DNA of 62,880 nt from Tenacibaculum finnmarkense genomovar ulcerans (GCF_900239495.1 NZ_OENE01000034.1:1-62880); one strand, 5' to 3'. Counted from the stretch's first letter, positions 1 through 10,461 are shown. Notes: generated by a model not told the origin, from the letters alone. Translations and numbers: made by a program.

Positions 1-21
1 TTGAAATTTAAACAGGCTCTT

Positions 22-79
22 AATGCTGATAAAGTTCTCGATACTATTTTTTTGAAGGAAAAAAATCACTCGAACTGAC
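22..79. repeat. Right half of dispersed long inverted repeat (family C)
   Basis: This stretch matches the right arm of the complete element at 30363-30488: it shares the phrases AAAGTTCTCGATAC, TTTTTTTGAAGGAA and CACTCGAACTGAC. The left arm would lie before the window start, so completeness cannot be judged. A left-arm-only copy lies at 48100-48155. Confidence 0.7.
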
Positions 80-128
80 AGTTTGTTTTCGTTAATCGGG
101 TTTCGTTTTGAATTCTTCAAACAAGAAT

Positions 129-161
129 AAACCTCACAGGTTTTAAAAACCTGTGAGGTTT
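129..161. repeat. REP-type 33-nt palindrome, copy 1
   Basis: Perfect palindrome with 16-nt arms (AAACCTCACAGGTTTT and complement) around a single central base. It matches the palindromes at 10587-10619, 49100-49132 and 49756-49788, except that the second base pair is A-T here and G-C there. This is a compensatory change that preserves the hairpin. The two copies at 49.1 and 49.8 kb bracket a RAYT transposase gene, its likely mobiliser. Confidence 0.85.
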
Positions 162-242
162 AAGTTTTACTGCTCGAAATGATAGTGTGAACTTTGCCTA
201 AATTATAGTTGATTTCTCAAATTATCGAAATTAGTACAAATG

Positions 243-335
243 CCTAGCCCCGATTGAAGCAATTGTTTGAGCTCTTTTTTGTTTTTCTTTTCGAAAAAAC
301 AAAAAAAGCGAGTGCGGAAAGCGGGAAATTGCTTC
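243..335. repeat. Dispersed ~90-nt hairpin repeat (family A), copy 1
   Basis: The element begins CCTAGCCCCGATTGAAGC and ends GCGAGTGCGGAAAGCGGGAA followed by ATTGCTTC. Terminal arms GAAGCAATT (256-264) and AATTGCTTC (327-335) pair perfectly. A T-rich block and an A-rich block pair in the interior. Other copies are at 3672-3755, 30549-30634 and, inverted, 59265-59350. Together with the palindrome at 129-161 and the partial family C copy, it accounts for most of the 440 bp before the first gene. I see no gene in that stretch. Confidence 0.85.
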
Positions 336-397
336 TAAAAAAAATAATTATTGACTTAATAAGGGTAAATATATATAAGGTCTTTCTGTTCATATTG

Positions 398-405
398 TAT
401 ATTTG
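398..405 (+). promoter_or_regulatory. -7 box of the porin promoter
   Basis: TATATTTG is a perfect match to the Bacteroidota -7 consensus TAnnTTTG. It lies 35 nt before the porin ATG, giving a short leader. No clear -33 TTTG is present at the usual distance, so the call rests on the -7 box and its position. Confidence 0.45.
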
Positions 406-440
406 TTTATTACCAAAAAAGTTTATAAAATAAAATATCT

Positions 441-1445
441 ATGAAAAAAATGATGATTGCCGCTATGGTATTAGGGGTTTTTGCTGCAAATGCTCAAGAA
501 AAATTAAAAAAAAAAGACTCTCAAAAAGTTACGGTTTATGGTAGTTTTAGACCTTCGGTTACTTATAGAAATGATAGAGCTGCTAATATTAAAAGTGTTG
601 ATGTTACTGATTTTTTCTCTCGATTAGGTTTTAAAGCGGAACAGAAAATTGATAAAAACCTAACGGCTTTTGTTCAAGGAGAATGGGATATTGATATTGA
701 AGGTGATGCCGATTTTGGTGATGCTCGTTTAGGGTATGCGGGTTTAAAAGGGAATTGGGGACGCATCGCTATTGGTAAACAATGGTCGCCACATTATAAT
801 ATTATTGCCGAAGTAACGGATGTTTTTAATCATAGATCGAGCCCTTTTGCTTATGATACGCAAAGTCCTTTTAGAACTAATAATTTGGTTACTTATAAAA
901 ATACGTTAGGAAATTTTAAAATTGATGCGGGTGTGCAAATAAATGGTGACTCTGGCTCTACTAATGGCGGTGTTACTGATGATGCCTACGGAAGAAGTTA
1001 TGTGGATACCGCTATATTTGGTGTAGGATATACTGCTGAAAACTTTTATTTAGGGGCTTCTTTTCTTTCGGATAAAGATAAAACTGCTGTTAAGCGTGAT
1101 ATTTTTGCTTTTGCAGCTTCTACTACGCTTTTTAATAATTTATATACCGCTATTAATTATCAAAATATAAATATTAAAACTCCTGCCGATGTAAAATTGG
1201 ATGCAAGTACTTTAGACGTTGCCGCTGTATATTCTTTTAATGAAAGTTACAATGCTAAAGCTAGTTATTTTAATTATGATAACGGTACTGTAAATGGTAA
1301 TGGTTTTAATTTTACTTTTGAAAAAAGATTTAAAAAGAGCGTTCGAACCTATATTGAAGTTTTAAATTATAATGATTCTGATAAGCCTGCGATTACCAAT
1401 GTTTCGGTAGGGTTGCGTTATGATTTATCGTACGATTTGTTGTAA
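441..1445 (+). CDS. Gram-negative-type general porin
   Basis: A 334-residue outer-membrane beta-barrel protein expected to let small hydrophilic solutes diffuse through. A signal peptide is visible at residues 1-18, ending ANA before Gln-Glu. The mature part alternates short polar and aromatic stretches typical of beta strands. It carries the pattern ARLGYAGLKGNWGRIAIGKQ near residues 95-115, which closely resembles the first strands and L3 region of proteobacterial OmpC/OmpU-type porins. Its C-terminus does not end in the usual aromatic residue (it ends Asp-Leu-Leu), which is a mild oddity for a barrel. It stands alone, between a repeat-filled gap and a bidirectional terminator. Substrate specificity cannot be read from the sequence. 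Porin identity is fairly sure; its resemblance to proteobacterial porins is a memory-based judgement. Confidence 0.8.
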   Translation: MKKMMIAAMVLGVFAANAQEKLKKKDSQKVTVYGSFRPSVTYRNDRAANIKSVDVTDFFSRLGFKAEQKIDKNLTAFVQGEWDIDIEGDADFGDARLGYAGLKGNWGRIAIGKQWSPHYNIIAEVTDVFNHRSSPFAYDTQSPFRTNNLVTYKNTLGNFKIDAGVQINGDSGSTNGGVTDDAYGRSYVDTAIFGVGYTAENFYLGASFLSDKDKTAVKRDIFAFAASTTLFNNLYTAINYQNINIKTPADVKLDASTLDVAAVYSFNESYNAKASYFNYDNGTVNGNGFNFTFEKRFKKSVRTYIEVLNYNDSDKPAITNVSVGLRYDLSYDLL

Positions 1446-1472
1446 GATATTACAATTGGTGTTGTATAAACC

Positions 1473-1508
1473 AAAAAAACTCGAAACTATAACGTTTCGA
1501 GTTTTTTT
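1473..1508. terminator. Bidirectional intrinsic terminator, porin / ettA
   Basis: Stem CTCGAAAC (1480-1487) and GTTTCGAG (1494-1501) with a six-base loop, flanked by seven A on the left and seven T on the right. It can end both the rightward porin transcript and the leftward ettA transcript. Confidence 0.85.
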
Positions 1509-1530
1509 ATCTATTAAAATATCAAAAGAA

Positions 1531-3222
1531 TTATCTAATTAATTTTCTGTATTTAATACGTTTTGGCATTAAATCACCACCTAAACGTTTCTTTTTATTT
1601 GCTTCGTATTCAGAGAATCCTCCTTCAAAGAAATACACTTCACTGTTTCCTTCAAAAGCTAAAATATGTGTACATATTCTATCTAAAAACCATCTATCGT
1701 GAGAAATAACTACGGCACATCCTGCAAAGTTTTCTAAACCTTCTTCTAATGCTCTTAATGTATTTACATCTAAATCATTGGTAGGCTCATCTAATAATAA
1801 AACGTTTCCTTCTTCCTTTAAAGTCATTGCTAAGTGTAAACGGTTACGCTCACCTCCTGAAAGTGTAGAAACTTTTTTGTTTTGTTCGCTTCCACCAAAG
1901 TTAAAACGACTTAAATATGCACGAGAATTTACTTGCTTCCCTCCCATCATTACTAAATCTTGTCCTTCAGAAAAATTTTCCCAAATAGATTTATCAGGGT
2001 CTATATTAGAGTGCGCCTGATCTACATAAGCAATTTTTGCCGTTTCACCTACATTAAAACTTCCTGCATCAGGAGTTTCTTCTCCCATTATCATTTTGAA
2101 AATAGTGGTTTTACCTGCACCGTTTGGCCCGATAATTCCAACAATTCCTGCTTGCGGCAAGTTAAACTCTAAATTATCGTATAATAATTTATCTCCAAAA
2201 GCTTTTGAAACACCACTAGCTTCAATAACATTGGTTCCTAAACGTGGACCATTTGGAATATAAATTTCTAATTTTTCATCCGTTTGTTTCTGATCTTGGC
2301 TCATTAATTTATCATAGTTCTTCAAACGTGCTTTTTGCTTTGTTTGACGACCTTTTGAACCTTGACGAACCCATTCTAATTCTCGTTCTAATGTTTTTTG
2401 ACGCTTAGAAGCTGTTTTGCTTTCTTGTGCCATTCTTGTAGATTTTTGATCTAACCAAGAAGAGTAGTTTCCTTTCCAAGGAATTCCTTCACCTCTATCT
2501 AATTCTAAAATCCATCCTGCAACGTTATCTAAGAAATATCTATCGTGTGTTACAGCGATTACAGTTCCTTTATATTGTGCTAAATGATGCTCTAACCAAT
2601 GTACAGATTCGGCATCCAAGTGATTGGTAGGCTCATCTAATAATAAAATTTCTGGTTCTTGTAATAATAACCTACATAAAGCAACTCTTCTGCGCTCTCC
2701 TCCTGATAAGTTTTTAATTGGCGTATCACCGTCTGGAGTACGTAAAGCATCCATGGCAATTTCTAACTTAGTATCTAATTCCCAAGCATTAGAAGCATCA
2801 ATTTTATCTTGAAGCTCTGCTTGTTGCGCCATTAACTTGTCCATTTTATCAGCATCAGAATACACTTCTTCTAAACCAAACATATCGTTGATTTTGTTGT
2901 ATTCTTCTAAGATAGCTACGGTTTCTGCAACACCTTCTTTAACTATTTCAATAACTGTTTTGGTTTCGTCTAATTTTGGTTCTTGTTCTAAGTAACCAAC
3001 TTTATATCCTGGTGAAAAAGTAACATCACCTTGAAAATTCTTCTCTACTCCAGCAATGATTTTTAATAAGGTAGATTTACCCGATCCGTTTAAACCTAAA
3101 ATACCGATTTTAGCTCCGTAGAAAAAGCTTAAATAGATATCTTTTAAAACTTGTTTATTGGTACTTTGATAGGTTTTTGAAACCTTATTCATTGAAAATA
3201 TAACCTTCTTATCGTCTGACAT
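1531..3222 (-). CDS. ettA: Energy-dependent translational throttle protein EttA (ABC-F)
   Basis: A soluble ABC-F ATPase that binds the ribosomal E site and gates the first elongation steps according to ADP/ATP ratio (known for E. coli EttA). The 563 residues hold two ABC domains. Domain 1 has Walker A GLNGSGKS at 43-50, signature LSGGERRR at 172-179 and Walker B with LLDEPTNHLD at 194-203. Domain 2 has GPNGAGKTT near 363-371, LSGGERNR and LLLDEPTNDLD. The domains are joined by a basic, helical linker (about 255-310) that contacts the P-site tRNA in this family. There are no membrane segments. Length and the arm insertion match EttA rather than antibiotic-resistance ABC-F proteins. The small membrane protein gene upstream is 21 nt away and may be cotranscribed. 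Confidence 0.93.
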   Translation of the reverse strand: MSDDKKVIFSMNKVSKTYQSTNKQVLKDIYLSFFYGAKIGILGLNGSGKSTLLKIIAGVEKNFQGDVTFSPGYKVGYLEQEPKLDETKTVIEIVKEGVAETVAILEEYNKINDMFGLEEVYSDADKMDKLMAQQAELQDKIDASNAWELDTKLEIAMDALRTPDGDTPIKNLSGGERRRVALCRLLLQEPEILLLDEPTNHLDAESVHWLEHHLAQYKGTVIAVTHDRYFLDNVAGWILELDRGEGIPWKGNYSSWLDQKSTRMAQESKTASKRQKTLERELEWVRQGSKGRQTKQKARLKNYDKLMSQDQKQTDEKLEIYIPNGPRLGTNVIEASGVSKAFGDKLLYDNLEFNLPQAGIVGIIGPNGAGKTTIFKMIMGEETPDAGSFNVGETAKIAYVDQAHSNIDPDKSIWENFSEGQDLVMMGGKQVNSRAYLSRFNFGGSEQNKKVSTLSGGERNRLHLAMTLKEEGNVLLLDEPTNDLDVNTLRALEEGLENFAGCAVVISHDRWFLDRICTHILAFEGNSEVYFFEGGFSEYEANKKKRLGGDLMPKRIKYRKLIR

Positions 3223-3243
3223 TTTGTTGTAATTTTGATTTAA

Positions 3244-3426
3244 TTAAACTCTTCCTTTTAAGGCGTTAAAAACCCATGCGTTTGCAAAAAAACCTAAGCC
3301 TACTGCTGCAAAACCGTATCCTGCTACCTCATCATATCTAAAAGCTCCTAGTAACACTAACAAAAGTCCTATTAAAACCATTATAAGTGTTGCCCATGCT
3401 AAGACGTTATTTTTATTCATTGCCAT
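3244..3426 (-). CDS. CAL67264-family small membrane protein
   Basis: Sixty residues with two hydrophobic helices (about 9-27 and 34-55), separated by a short polar turn containing RYDEVAGYG and ending NALKGRV. I recognise this as the conserved flavobacterial CAL67264 membrane protein family, whose function is unknown. It starts 21 nt upstream of ettA on the same strand, an arrangement compatible with cotranscription. Topology is predicted as two-pass inner membrane. Nothing in the sequence suggests an enzymatic role. Confidence 0.8.
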   Translation of the reverse strand: MAMNKNNVLAWATLIMVLIGLLLVLLGAFRYDEVAGYGFAAVGLGFFANAWVFNALKGRV

Positions 3427-3765
3427 AATTTACTCTTTTTACTCTTTACAAAAAATATGTGGGGCAAATATCGGCTTTTATTTTATTATTTTTGATGACA
3501 CTTTTGCCTTTTCGCTATAAAATAGCTTATAATACTTCTTTTAGAGCTATAATTATCGCTATTTTTACTACTATTTTAATAATTAACAATATTTTAAATC
3601 TTTTTATACGCTTCTTATTTAACTTAAAATTTTAAATTAAATTCTAACTTTACTTCGGATAAACAAAACCCCTAGCCCCGATTGAAGCTTTGTTTGAGCT
3701 CCTTTTTTGATTTTTTTCAAAAAAGAGCGAGTGCGGAAAGCGGGAAATAGCTTCAAATAAAAAAT
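3427..3765. other. Gene-free gap with one family A repeat
   Basis: AT-rich stretch between the small membrane protein gene and the end of lpxD. The only structure seen is the family A hairpin at 3672-3755. No open frame, RNA gene or clear terminator was recognised in 3427-3670. Confidence 0.6.
3672..3755. repeat. Dispersed ~90-nt hairpin repeat (family A), copy 2
   Basis: Same layout as copy 1. The terminal arms are GAAGCT (3685-3690) and AGCTTC (3750-3755). Both differ from copy 1 at the sixth position, yet still pair with each other, which supports a conserved hairpin. It ends 10 nt beyond the lpxD stop codon and may act as its 3' end structure. Confidence 0.85.
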
Positions 3766-4752
3766 TTACTGCCTTCCTAATTTACGAAGAGCCACCCATT
3801 GTTTCATCTTTTCTCTAGCATCAGTTGCGGGGTAACCAAGTACGGTTTTACCTGCGGGAACATCGGTAATAACGCCTGATCCTGCGCCTACAGTTGCTCC
3901 AGAATGAATAGTTACATGATCTTTTATAGAGGCACTTCCACCAATAATTACGCCATCTCCTAAGGTTACCGACCCTGCTAAACCACTGCTTCCAGCCATA
4001 ATACAAAACTTCCCTAGCACGCAATTATGCCCTATTTGTACTAAGTTATCAATTTTACAGCCATCGCCTAAAATAGTAGCGCTAAACTTTCCTCTATCGA
4101 CACATGAATTTGCACCAATTTCTACTTGATTTCCGATAATTACGTTTCCGATATGTGGAATTTTCGTTAAACCTTGTACGCTTGGTCTGTACCCAAAACC
4201 ATCGGATCCGATGCTTACATTACTATGAAAAATACAGTCATTTCCGATAATACTTCGTTCTCTAACAACCGTTCCCGACCAAATTACCGTATTTTTTCCA
4301 ATAGTTGTATCGTCAAAAATAGTAACGTTTGGATACAAAATAATGCCTTCGGATAATACCACATTTTTACCGATATAACAATTTACTCCAATTTTACAAC
4401 CTTCGCCAATTGTAGCAGTTTTATCGATAACTGCCGTTGGATGAATATCAGTTTCAAAATACGGAGACGCTGGCTCAAAAGCTTCTAGTAACATCGCCAT
4501 AGCTAAATCGGGATTTTTCAATTTTATAAACGCCTTATTTTCTTGTGGTTGCATCTCTAATTTTTCGCAGATGATGGCAGCACTTGCATTGGAATTTTCC
4601 CATAATTTTGCAAATTTCTTATTCCCGATAAAAGTAATTTGTCCTTTTTGAGCTTTTTCAATTTGCTGTGGAGCAGTAATTTTTTCAGAACAATTTCCTA
4701 GTAATTCTCCTTTTAATAATGAGTTGATTTCTTGTACAGTAAATGACTTCAT
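3766..4752 (-). CDS. lpxD: UDP-3-O-acylglucosamine N-acyltransferase LpxD
   Basis: Cytoplasmic lipid A biosynthesis enzyme. It transfers a 3-hydroxyacyl chain from acyl carrier protein to the 2-amino group of UDP-3-O-acyl-glucosamine. The 328 residues show the N-terminal uridine-binding domain (about 1-100). A long left-handed beta-helix follows, made of hexapeptide repeats such as IGEGCK, IGVNCY and IGKNVV (about 105-290), then a C-terminal helix. The catalytic histidine is in QIGHNC (His242). Length matches the family (about 330-350). It stands as a single gene with its own likely promoter upstream; other lipid A genes are not in this window. A second lpxD-like paralogue is common in Bacteroidota, so this may not be the only copy. 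Confidence 0.9.
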   Translation of the reverse strand: MKSFTVQEINSLLKGELLGNCSEKITAPQQIEKAQKGQITFIGNKKFAKLWENSNASAAIICEKLEMQPQENKAFIKLKNPDLAMAMLLEAFEPASPYFETDIHPTAVIDKTATIGEGCKIGVNCYIGKNVVLSEGIILYPNVTIFDDTTIGKNTVIWSGTVVRERSIIGNDCIFHSNVSIGSDGFGYRPSVQGLTKIPHIGNVIIGNQVEIGANSCVDRGKFSATILGDGCKIDNLVQIGHNCVLGKFCIMAGSSGLAGSVTLGDGVIIGGSASIKDHVTIHSGATVGAGSGVITDVPAGKTVLGYPATDAREKMKQWVALRKLGRQ

Positions 4753-4777
4753 TTTGTTTTTTTGGGGGTTAATTTGC

Positions 4778-4811
4778 TAAAAATAGTGTTTAATTCCTTA
4801 TTAAAGACAAA
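4778..4811 (-). promoter_or_regulatory. Candidate lpxD promoter
   Basis: On the minus strand, TTTG (4808-4811) and TATTTTTA (4778-4785) are separated by 22 nt. This is close to the Bacteroidota pattern TTTG-N19-22-TAnnTTTG, and lies 25 nt before the lpxD start. Confidence 0.4.
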
Positions 4812-4812
4812 T

Positions 4813-4846
4813 CAAAAAAAAATCCTACAGTAATGTAGGATTTTAA
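4813..4846 (-). terminator. fadH terminator
   Basis: Stem AATCCTACA (4821-4829) and TGTAGGATT (4834-4842). Read on the minus strand it is followed by a run of T, directly after the fadH stop. Confidence 0.75.
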
Positions 4847-4863
4847 AAATGCTAGTATTTTTA

Positions 4864-6888
<2,025 letters not shown>

Positions 6889-6928
6889 CTATTGAGCGTT
6901 TTTAAAGTTTGAAAAGTGTTATGCGTGC

Positions 6929-6960
6929 ATAATATATTGCAATATACGTTTTTTATCAAA
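6929..6960 (-). promoter_or_regulatory. Candidate fadH promoter with MarR-type operator
   Basis: On the minus strand, TTTG (6957-6960) is followed after 20 nt by TATATTAT (6929-6936), a partial -7 box. A perfect 14-bp palindrome, TATATTGCAATATA (6933-6946), overlaps the -7 box and spacer. AT-rich palindromes of this size in this position are typical MarR operators, and a MarR gene lies just upstream. Confidence 0.45.
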
Positions 6961-7118
6961 ATAAAAAGCTTCAGTCTTTCCTTAAAAGAACCTACTTAAG
7001 TTTTTAACTTTAATAATTGTAAAAAATATTGAATAAGATGAAAATTTCTTTTGCTATTCAACATATAAAAAACCCATTTTCCTCATTTTAGAATCACGCA
7101 TTTCTTGCAGAATTTCGT

Positions 7119-7556
7119 TCACCTAATCTTGTCTAATAAAACACTTAATTTATCGGCTTCTTCTTCTGTTAAATTATCTAAAAAATTTAATTTTTTTGAG
7201 CTATCAATTGTTGTTAACAATTCTAAACCTTTCTTAGATATATTAATATAAACAACTCTCCTATCATGTTCACATCGAAGGCGTTCTATAAATTTCTTAT
7301 CGCATAACTTATCCATTAAACGAGTTGCATTAGGTGCTCGTTCAATCATTCTATCTTTAATAACTTGTACTTTTATCGGTTTACCTGCACCTCTTAAAAT
7401 TCGTAAAATATTAAATTGCTGTGGCGATATTCCGTAAGGTTTGAAAAAATCGTTTTCATTACTACTCAACCAATTTGCCGTGTATTTAATATTTACTAAT
7501 GCTTTTATTTTATTGTTCGGAAATTTAGATTTTATATCTTTAGAAATATCTCCCAT
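7119..7556 (-). CDS. MarR-family transcriptional regulator
   Basis: A 145-residue winged-helix DNA-binding protein, expected to act as a dimer and usually as a repressor. The helix-turn-helix lies around residues 47-90 (including SPQQFNILRIL and IERAPNATRLMDKL). The wing follows, with CEHDRRVVYINISKKG near 94-109, the conserved DRR wing motif of MarR. No N-terminal redox cysteine of the OhrR type is visible, so an OhrR role is not supported despite the neighbouring OsmC gene. Flanking genes on the same strand are the OsmC protein upstream and fadH downstream. The fadH promoter and its own promoter region both carry palindromes. The ligand is unknown. Confidence 0.85.
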   Translation of the reverse strand: MGDISKDIKSKFPNNKIKALVNIKYTANWLSSNENDFFKPYGISPQQFNILRILRGAGKPIKVQVIKDRMIERAPNATRLMDKLCDKKFIERLRCEHDRRVVYINISKKGLELLTTIDSSKKLNFLDNLTEEEADKLSVLLDKIR

Positions 7557-7585
7557 TCTTTATTTAATTTTTATTCGTTTGTAAA

Positions 7586-7616
7586 CAAAAATACAAAAAC
7601 AACTTTACATTCCAAG
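7586..7616 (-). promoter_or_regulatory. Candidate marR promoter with small inverted repeat
   Basis: On the minus strand, CTTG (7613-7616) is followed after 19 nt by TATTTTTG (7586-7593), a perfect -7 box. The inverted repeat ATTCC-AA-GGAAT (7609-7620) overlaps the -33 element and could serve autoregulation. This is inferred from position only. Confidence 0.4.
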
Positions 7617-7638
7617 GAATATAAAAACAATACAACTA

Positions 7639-8046
7639 TTATTGAATACTACTTACTATTTCGGTTGTTCCTTTTACCATTTGTGCAACAGGACATGTTC
7701 CTGCAACTTCTAATAATATTTCTTTTTGAGCCTGGGTAACTTGTTTTTCAAAAGATATTTCTTCTAGTAATGATTTTTTTATTCCTTGAGATGTTAGTCT
7801 TATTTGCTGTGTAACATTAACTGTAATTTCACCTACATTCCAATTTTTATTTTCGGCATAGGTTCTTAAAGTTATGGAAACACAACCACCAATTGCGGTT
7901 AATAAATATTCTACAGGCGTTGGTCCGTTATTATCGCCTCCTTTTTCAATAGGCTGATCGGTAATTACAAAATGATTTCTCATTTTTGCTTCCGCCACAT
8001 AATTACGGTTTGTTAAAATTACTTTTGATGATGCTTTGGCTGCCAT
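7639..8046 (-). CDS. OsmC-family protein
   Basis: A 135-residue OsmC/Ohr-fold protein. The two family cysteines are present: C55 in AIGGCVSITL and C118 in GTCPVAQMV. These residues reduce organic hydroperoxides in characterised members. The pattern GPTPVEYLLTAIGGC is typical of the broad OsmC group rather than of Ohr proper, so the physiological substrate is uncertain. The gene is upstream of the MarR regulator on the same strand, with an 82-nt gap that contains a promoter-like sequence for marR. Soluble; no signal peptide. Confidence 0.85.
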   Translation of the reverse strand: MAAKASSKVILTNRNYVAEAKMRNHFVITDQPIEKGGDNNGPTPVEYLLTAIGGCVSITLRTYAENKNWNVGEITVNVTQQIRLTSQGIKKSLLEEISFEKQVTQAQKEILLEVAGTCPVAQMVKGTTEIVSSIQ

Positions 8047-8211
8047 TATTACTTTATATTTTTTTGCTATAAATATAAGAAACTACACTTAACATAAAAT
8101 CATCTATTTTAAATTCAATAAGAACTAATATATTTACATCAGCGCTTATATAAACTATTAACACTATTTTTCTTCTAACTTGTTTATCAAACAAATTAAA
8201 CCGCTATAAAT

Positions 8212-8727
8212 ATGAATCTTAAAAAAACAACTTCTCTTGAAATCATCTCTTTTAAACCAGTCTACGCTACTGATTTTTATAATTTAAACATCGAATGGAT
8301 TTCTTCTTTTTTTGAAGTAGAAGCTTACGACAAAGAGGTTTTAAGCAATCCCAATAAATACATTATTAACAAAGGCGGGCATATTTTTTTCGCAAAACTA
8401 GACGATAAAATTATTGGAACCGTTGCTTTAATGCCGATAAAAAACGAAAAAGAAGCATCAGAAAATAATAAACCAACTGTTTTTGAACTTACCAAAATGG
8501 CGGTTTCACCTCAATATAGAGGCTTTAAAACAGGGCAGAAATTAATGCAAAAATGTATTGATTTTGCAAAAGATCAACAATTTAGTAAGCTTGTTTTATA
8601 TTCTAATCGAAAACTTGAAAATGCTATTTATATTTATAAAAAATATGGTTTTTTAGAAATTCCTGTAGAAAAAAACTGTCCTTACGAGCGTTCTGACATT
8701 AAAATGTCGTTAAAAATAAACGACTAA
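8212..8727 (+). CDS. GNAT-family N-acetyltransferase
   Basis: A 171-residue single-domain protein of the GNAT fold. The acetyl-CoA pyrophosphate loop is seen as QYRGFKTGQKLM near residues 103-114, preceded by the beta-4 strand ELTKMAVSP. The C-terminal motif B region includes LVLYSNRKLENAIYIYKKYGF, which resembles the typical N-A-x-x-x-Y-x-K-x-G-F ending of GNAT enzymes. The acceptor substrate cannot be inferred; neighbours (OsmC, acyl-CoA carboxylase) are not informative. Confidence 0.8.
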   Translation: MNLKKTTSLEIISFKPVYATDFYNLNIEWISSFFEVEAYDKEVLSNPNKYIINKGGHIFFAKLDDKIIGTVALMPIKNEKEASENNKPTVFELTKMAVSPQYRGFKTGQKLMQKCIDFAKDQQFSKLVLYSNRKLENAIYIYKKYGFLEIPVEKNCPYERSDIKMSLKIND

Positions 8728-8832
8728 AAAGAAGAAGTTAATGCGATACCTGCTGTAATGACACGGCTAACTTTCTTGTATTTTAATCGGTTTTTCTTAC
8801 TTTAGCAGTTGCAAATAAATAACCGATTATCT

Positions 8833-10461
8833 ATGGATATTAACTTCAATAAAAACGAAGATTACAATAAACTTTTAGTTTCTGATTTACGCAAACGTTT
8901 TGCCAAAGTTAAATTAGGCGGTGGTCAAAAACGACTAGATAAACAACACGAAAAAGGAAAATTAACAGCCCGTGAACGTGTAGATTACCTTTTAGATGAC
9001 AAAAAAAAATCTATAGAAATTGGCACCTTTGCAGGCGATAAAATGTATCAAGAACACGGCGGATGCCCATCAGGAGGTGTTATTGTAAAAATGGGATATG
9101 TTAGCGGAAAACAATGTATTGTTGTTGCCAACGATGCTACTGTAAAAGCTGGTGCTTGGTTTCCAATTACAGGAAAAAAGAATTTAAGAGCGCAAGAATT
9201 ATCTATAGAAAATAAATTACCAATTATTTATTTGGTAGATTCTGCTGGTGTTTATTTGCCTTTACAGGATGAAATTTTTCCTGATAAAGAACATTTTGGG
9301 CGTATTTTTAGAAATAACGCGATGATGAGTAGCATGGGCATTACACAAATTTCTGCAATTATGGGTAGTTGTGTTGCAGGTGGTGCTTATTTGCCAATTA
9401 TGAGCGATGAAGCTTTAATTGTTGATAAAACAGCGAGTATTTTTTTAGCAGGAAGCTACTTAGTAAAAGCTGCAATTGGTGAAACTATTGATAATGAAAC
9501 TTTAGGTGGCGCAACCACACATTGTGAAATATCAGGTGTTACCGATTATAAATCGAAAGATGATAAAGATGCTTTAGACACTATTAAAAAATTAATGGAC
9601 AAAATTGGCGATGCTGACAAAGCTGGTTTTAATAGAAAAGAAGCAGCCCCTCCAAAAGAAAATGAAGATGATATTTTTGGAATTCTTCCAAAGGAAAGAA
9701 ATGCACAATATGATATGTTAGAAATTATCAAACGTTTGGTTGATAATTCTGAGTTTGATCAATATAAAGAAGGCTACGGAAAAACAATTTTAACAGGTTA
9801 TGCACGCATGGACGGTTGGGCTGTTGGTATTGTTGCTAATCAACGAAAATTAGTGAAAAATGCCAAAGGTGAAATGCAATTTGGAGGTGTTATTTACAAC
9901 GATTCGGCAGATAAAGCAACTCGCTTTATAGCCAATTGCAATCAGAAAAAAATTCCATTGGTTTTTTTACAAGATGTTACTGGTTTTATGGTCGGTTCAA
10001 AATCGGAACACGGTGGAATTATAAAAGATGGTGCTAAAATGGTAAATGCGGTTAGTAATTCGGTTGTTCCAAAATTTACGATTATTATTGGTAATTCGTA
10101 CGGTGCAGGAAATTACGCCATGTGCGGAAAAGCCTACGACCCTCGATTAATTGCTGCTTGGCCAAGTGCTGAACTTGCCGTTATGAGTGGAAATTCTGCT
10201 GCTAAAGTTTTATTACAGATAGAAAAAGCATCTTTATTAAAAAAAGGCGAAGAAATTACACCTGAAAAAGAAGCTGAATTATTTGATAAAATAAAATCAC
10301 GTTACGACGAGCAAGTTTCACCCTATTATGCCGCAGCAAGAATTTGGACAGATGGAGTTATTAATCCGTTAGATACCAGAACTTGGATTTCTATGGGGAT
10401 TGAAGCTGCAAATAACGCTCCTATTGAAAAGAAATTTAACTTAGGAATTATTCAGGTTTAA
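8833..10461 (+). CDS. Acyl-CoA carboxylase beta (carboxyltransferase) subunit, methylcrotonyl-CoA carboxylase-like
   Basis: Biotin-dependent carboxyltransferase subunit, 542 residues. It transfers CO2 from carboxybiotin to an acyl-CoA. Two crotonase-fold halves are visible. The N half carries GGCPSGGVIVKMGYV and, near 160-200, the oxyanion region MGSCVAGGAYLP. The C half carries DVTGFMVGSKSEHGG and NSYGAGNYAMCG. The stretches IFPDKEHFGRIFRNNAMMSS and FLAGSYLVKAAIGE resemble the leucine-pathway methylcrotonyl-CoA carboxylase beta subunit more than propionyl-CoA carboxylase. An upstream in-frame TTG at 8809 would add eight residues; the ATG at 8833 is preferred because it lies about 30 nt after a plausible -7 box (TACTTTAG) and gives the expected N-terminus. 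The biotin carboxylase alpha subunit is not nearby. Confidence 0.88.
   Translation: MDINFNKNEDYNKLLVSDLRKRFAKVKLGGGQKRLDKQHEKGKLTARERVDYLLDDKKKSIEIGTFAGDKMYQEHGGCPSGGVIVKMGYVSGKQCIVVANDATVKAGAWFPITGKKNLRAQELSIENKLPIIYLVDSAGVYLPLQDEIFPDKEHFGRIFRNNAMMSSMGITQISAIMGSCVAGGAYLPIMSDEALIVDKTASIFLAGSYLVKAAIGETIDNETLGGATTHCEISGVTDYKSKDDKDALDTIKKLMDKIGDADKAGFNRKEAAPPKENEDDIFGILPKERNAQYDMLEIIKRLVDNSEFDQYKEGYGKTILTGYARMDGWAVGIVANQRKLVKNAKGEMQFGGVIYNDSADKATRFIANCNQKKIPLVFLQDVTGFMVGSKSEHGGIIKDGAKMVNAVSNSVVPKFTIIIGNSYGAGNYAMCGKAYDPRLIAAWPSAELAVMSGNSAAKVLLQIEKASLLKKGEEITPEKEAELFDKIKSRYDEQVSPYYAAARIWTDGVINPLDTRTWISMGIEAANNAPIEKKFNLGIIQV

Noticed and set aside
243..335. Family A repeats as simple terminators
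   Set aside because: The elements are much longer than terminators, carry conserved non-paired blocks and one lies upstream of a gene; some may still end transcripts.
1531..3222. Antibiotic-resistance ABC-F protein
   Set aside because: Length, linker and overall pattern match EttA, a housekeeping translation factor.
7119..8046. OhrR-Ohr organic peroxide pair
   Set aside because: The MarR protein lacks the N-terminal redox cysteine of OhrR and the OsmC protein resembles the broad OsmC group rather than Ohr.
8809..8832. Upstream TTG start for the acyl-CoA carboxylase subunit
   Set aside because: It adds eight unusual residues, while the ATG at 8833 gives the normal N-terminus and lies at the right distance from a -7-like box.
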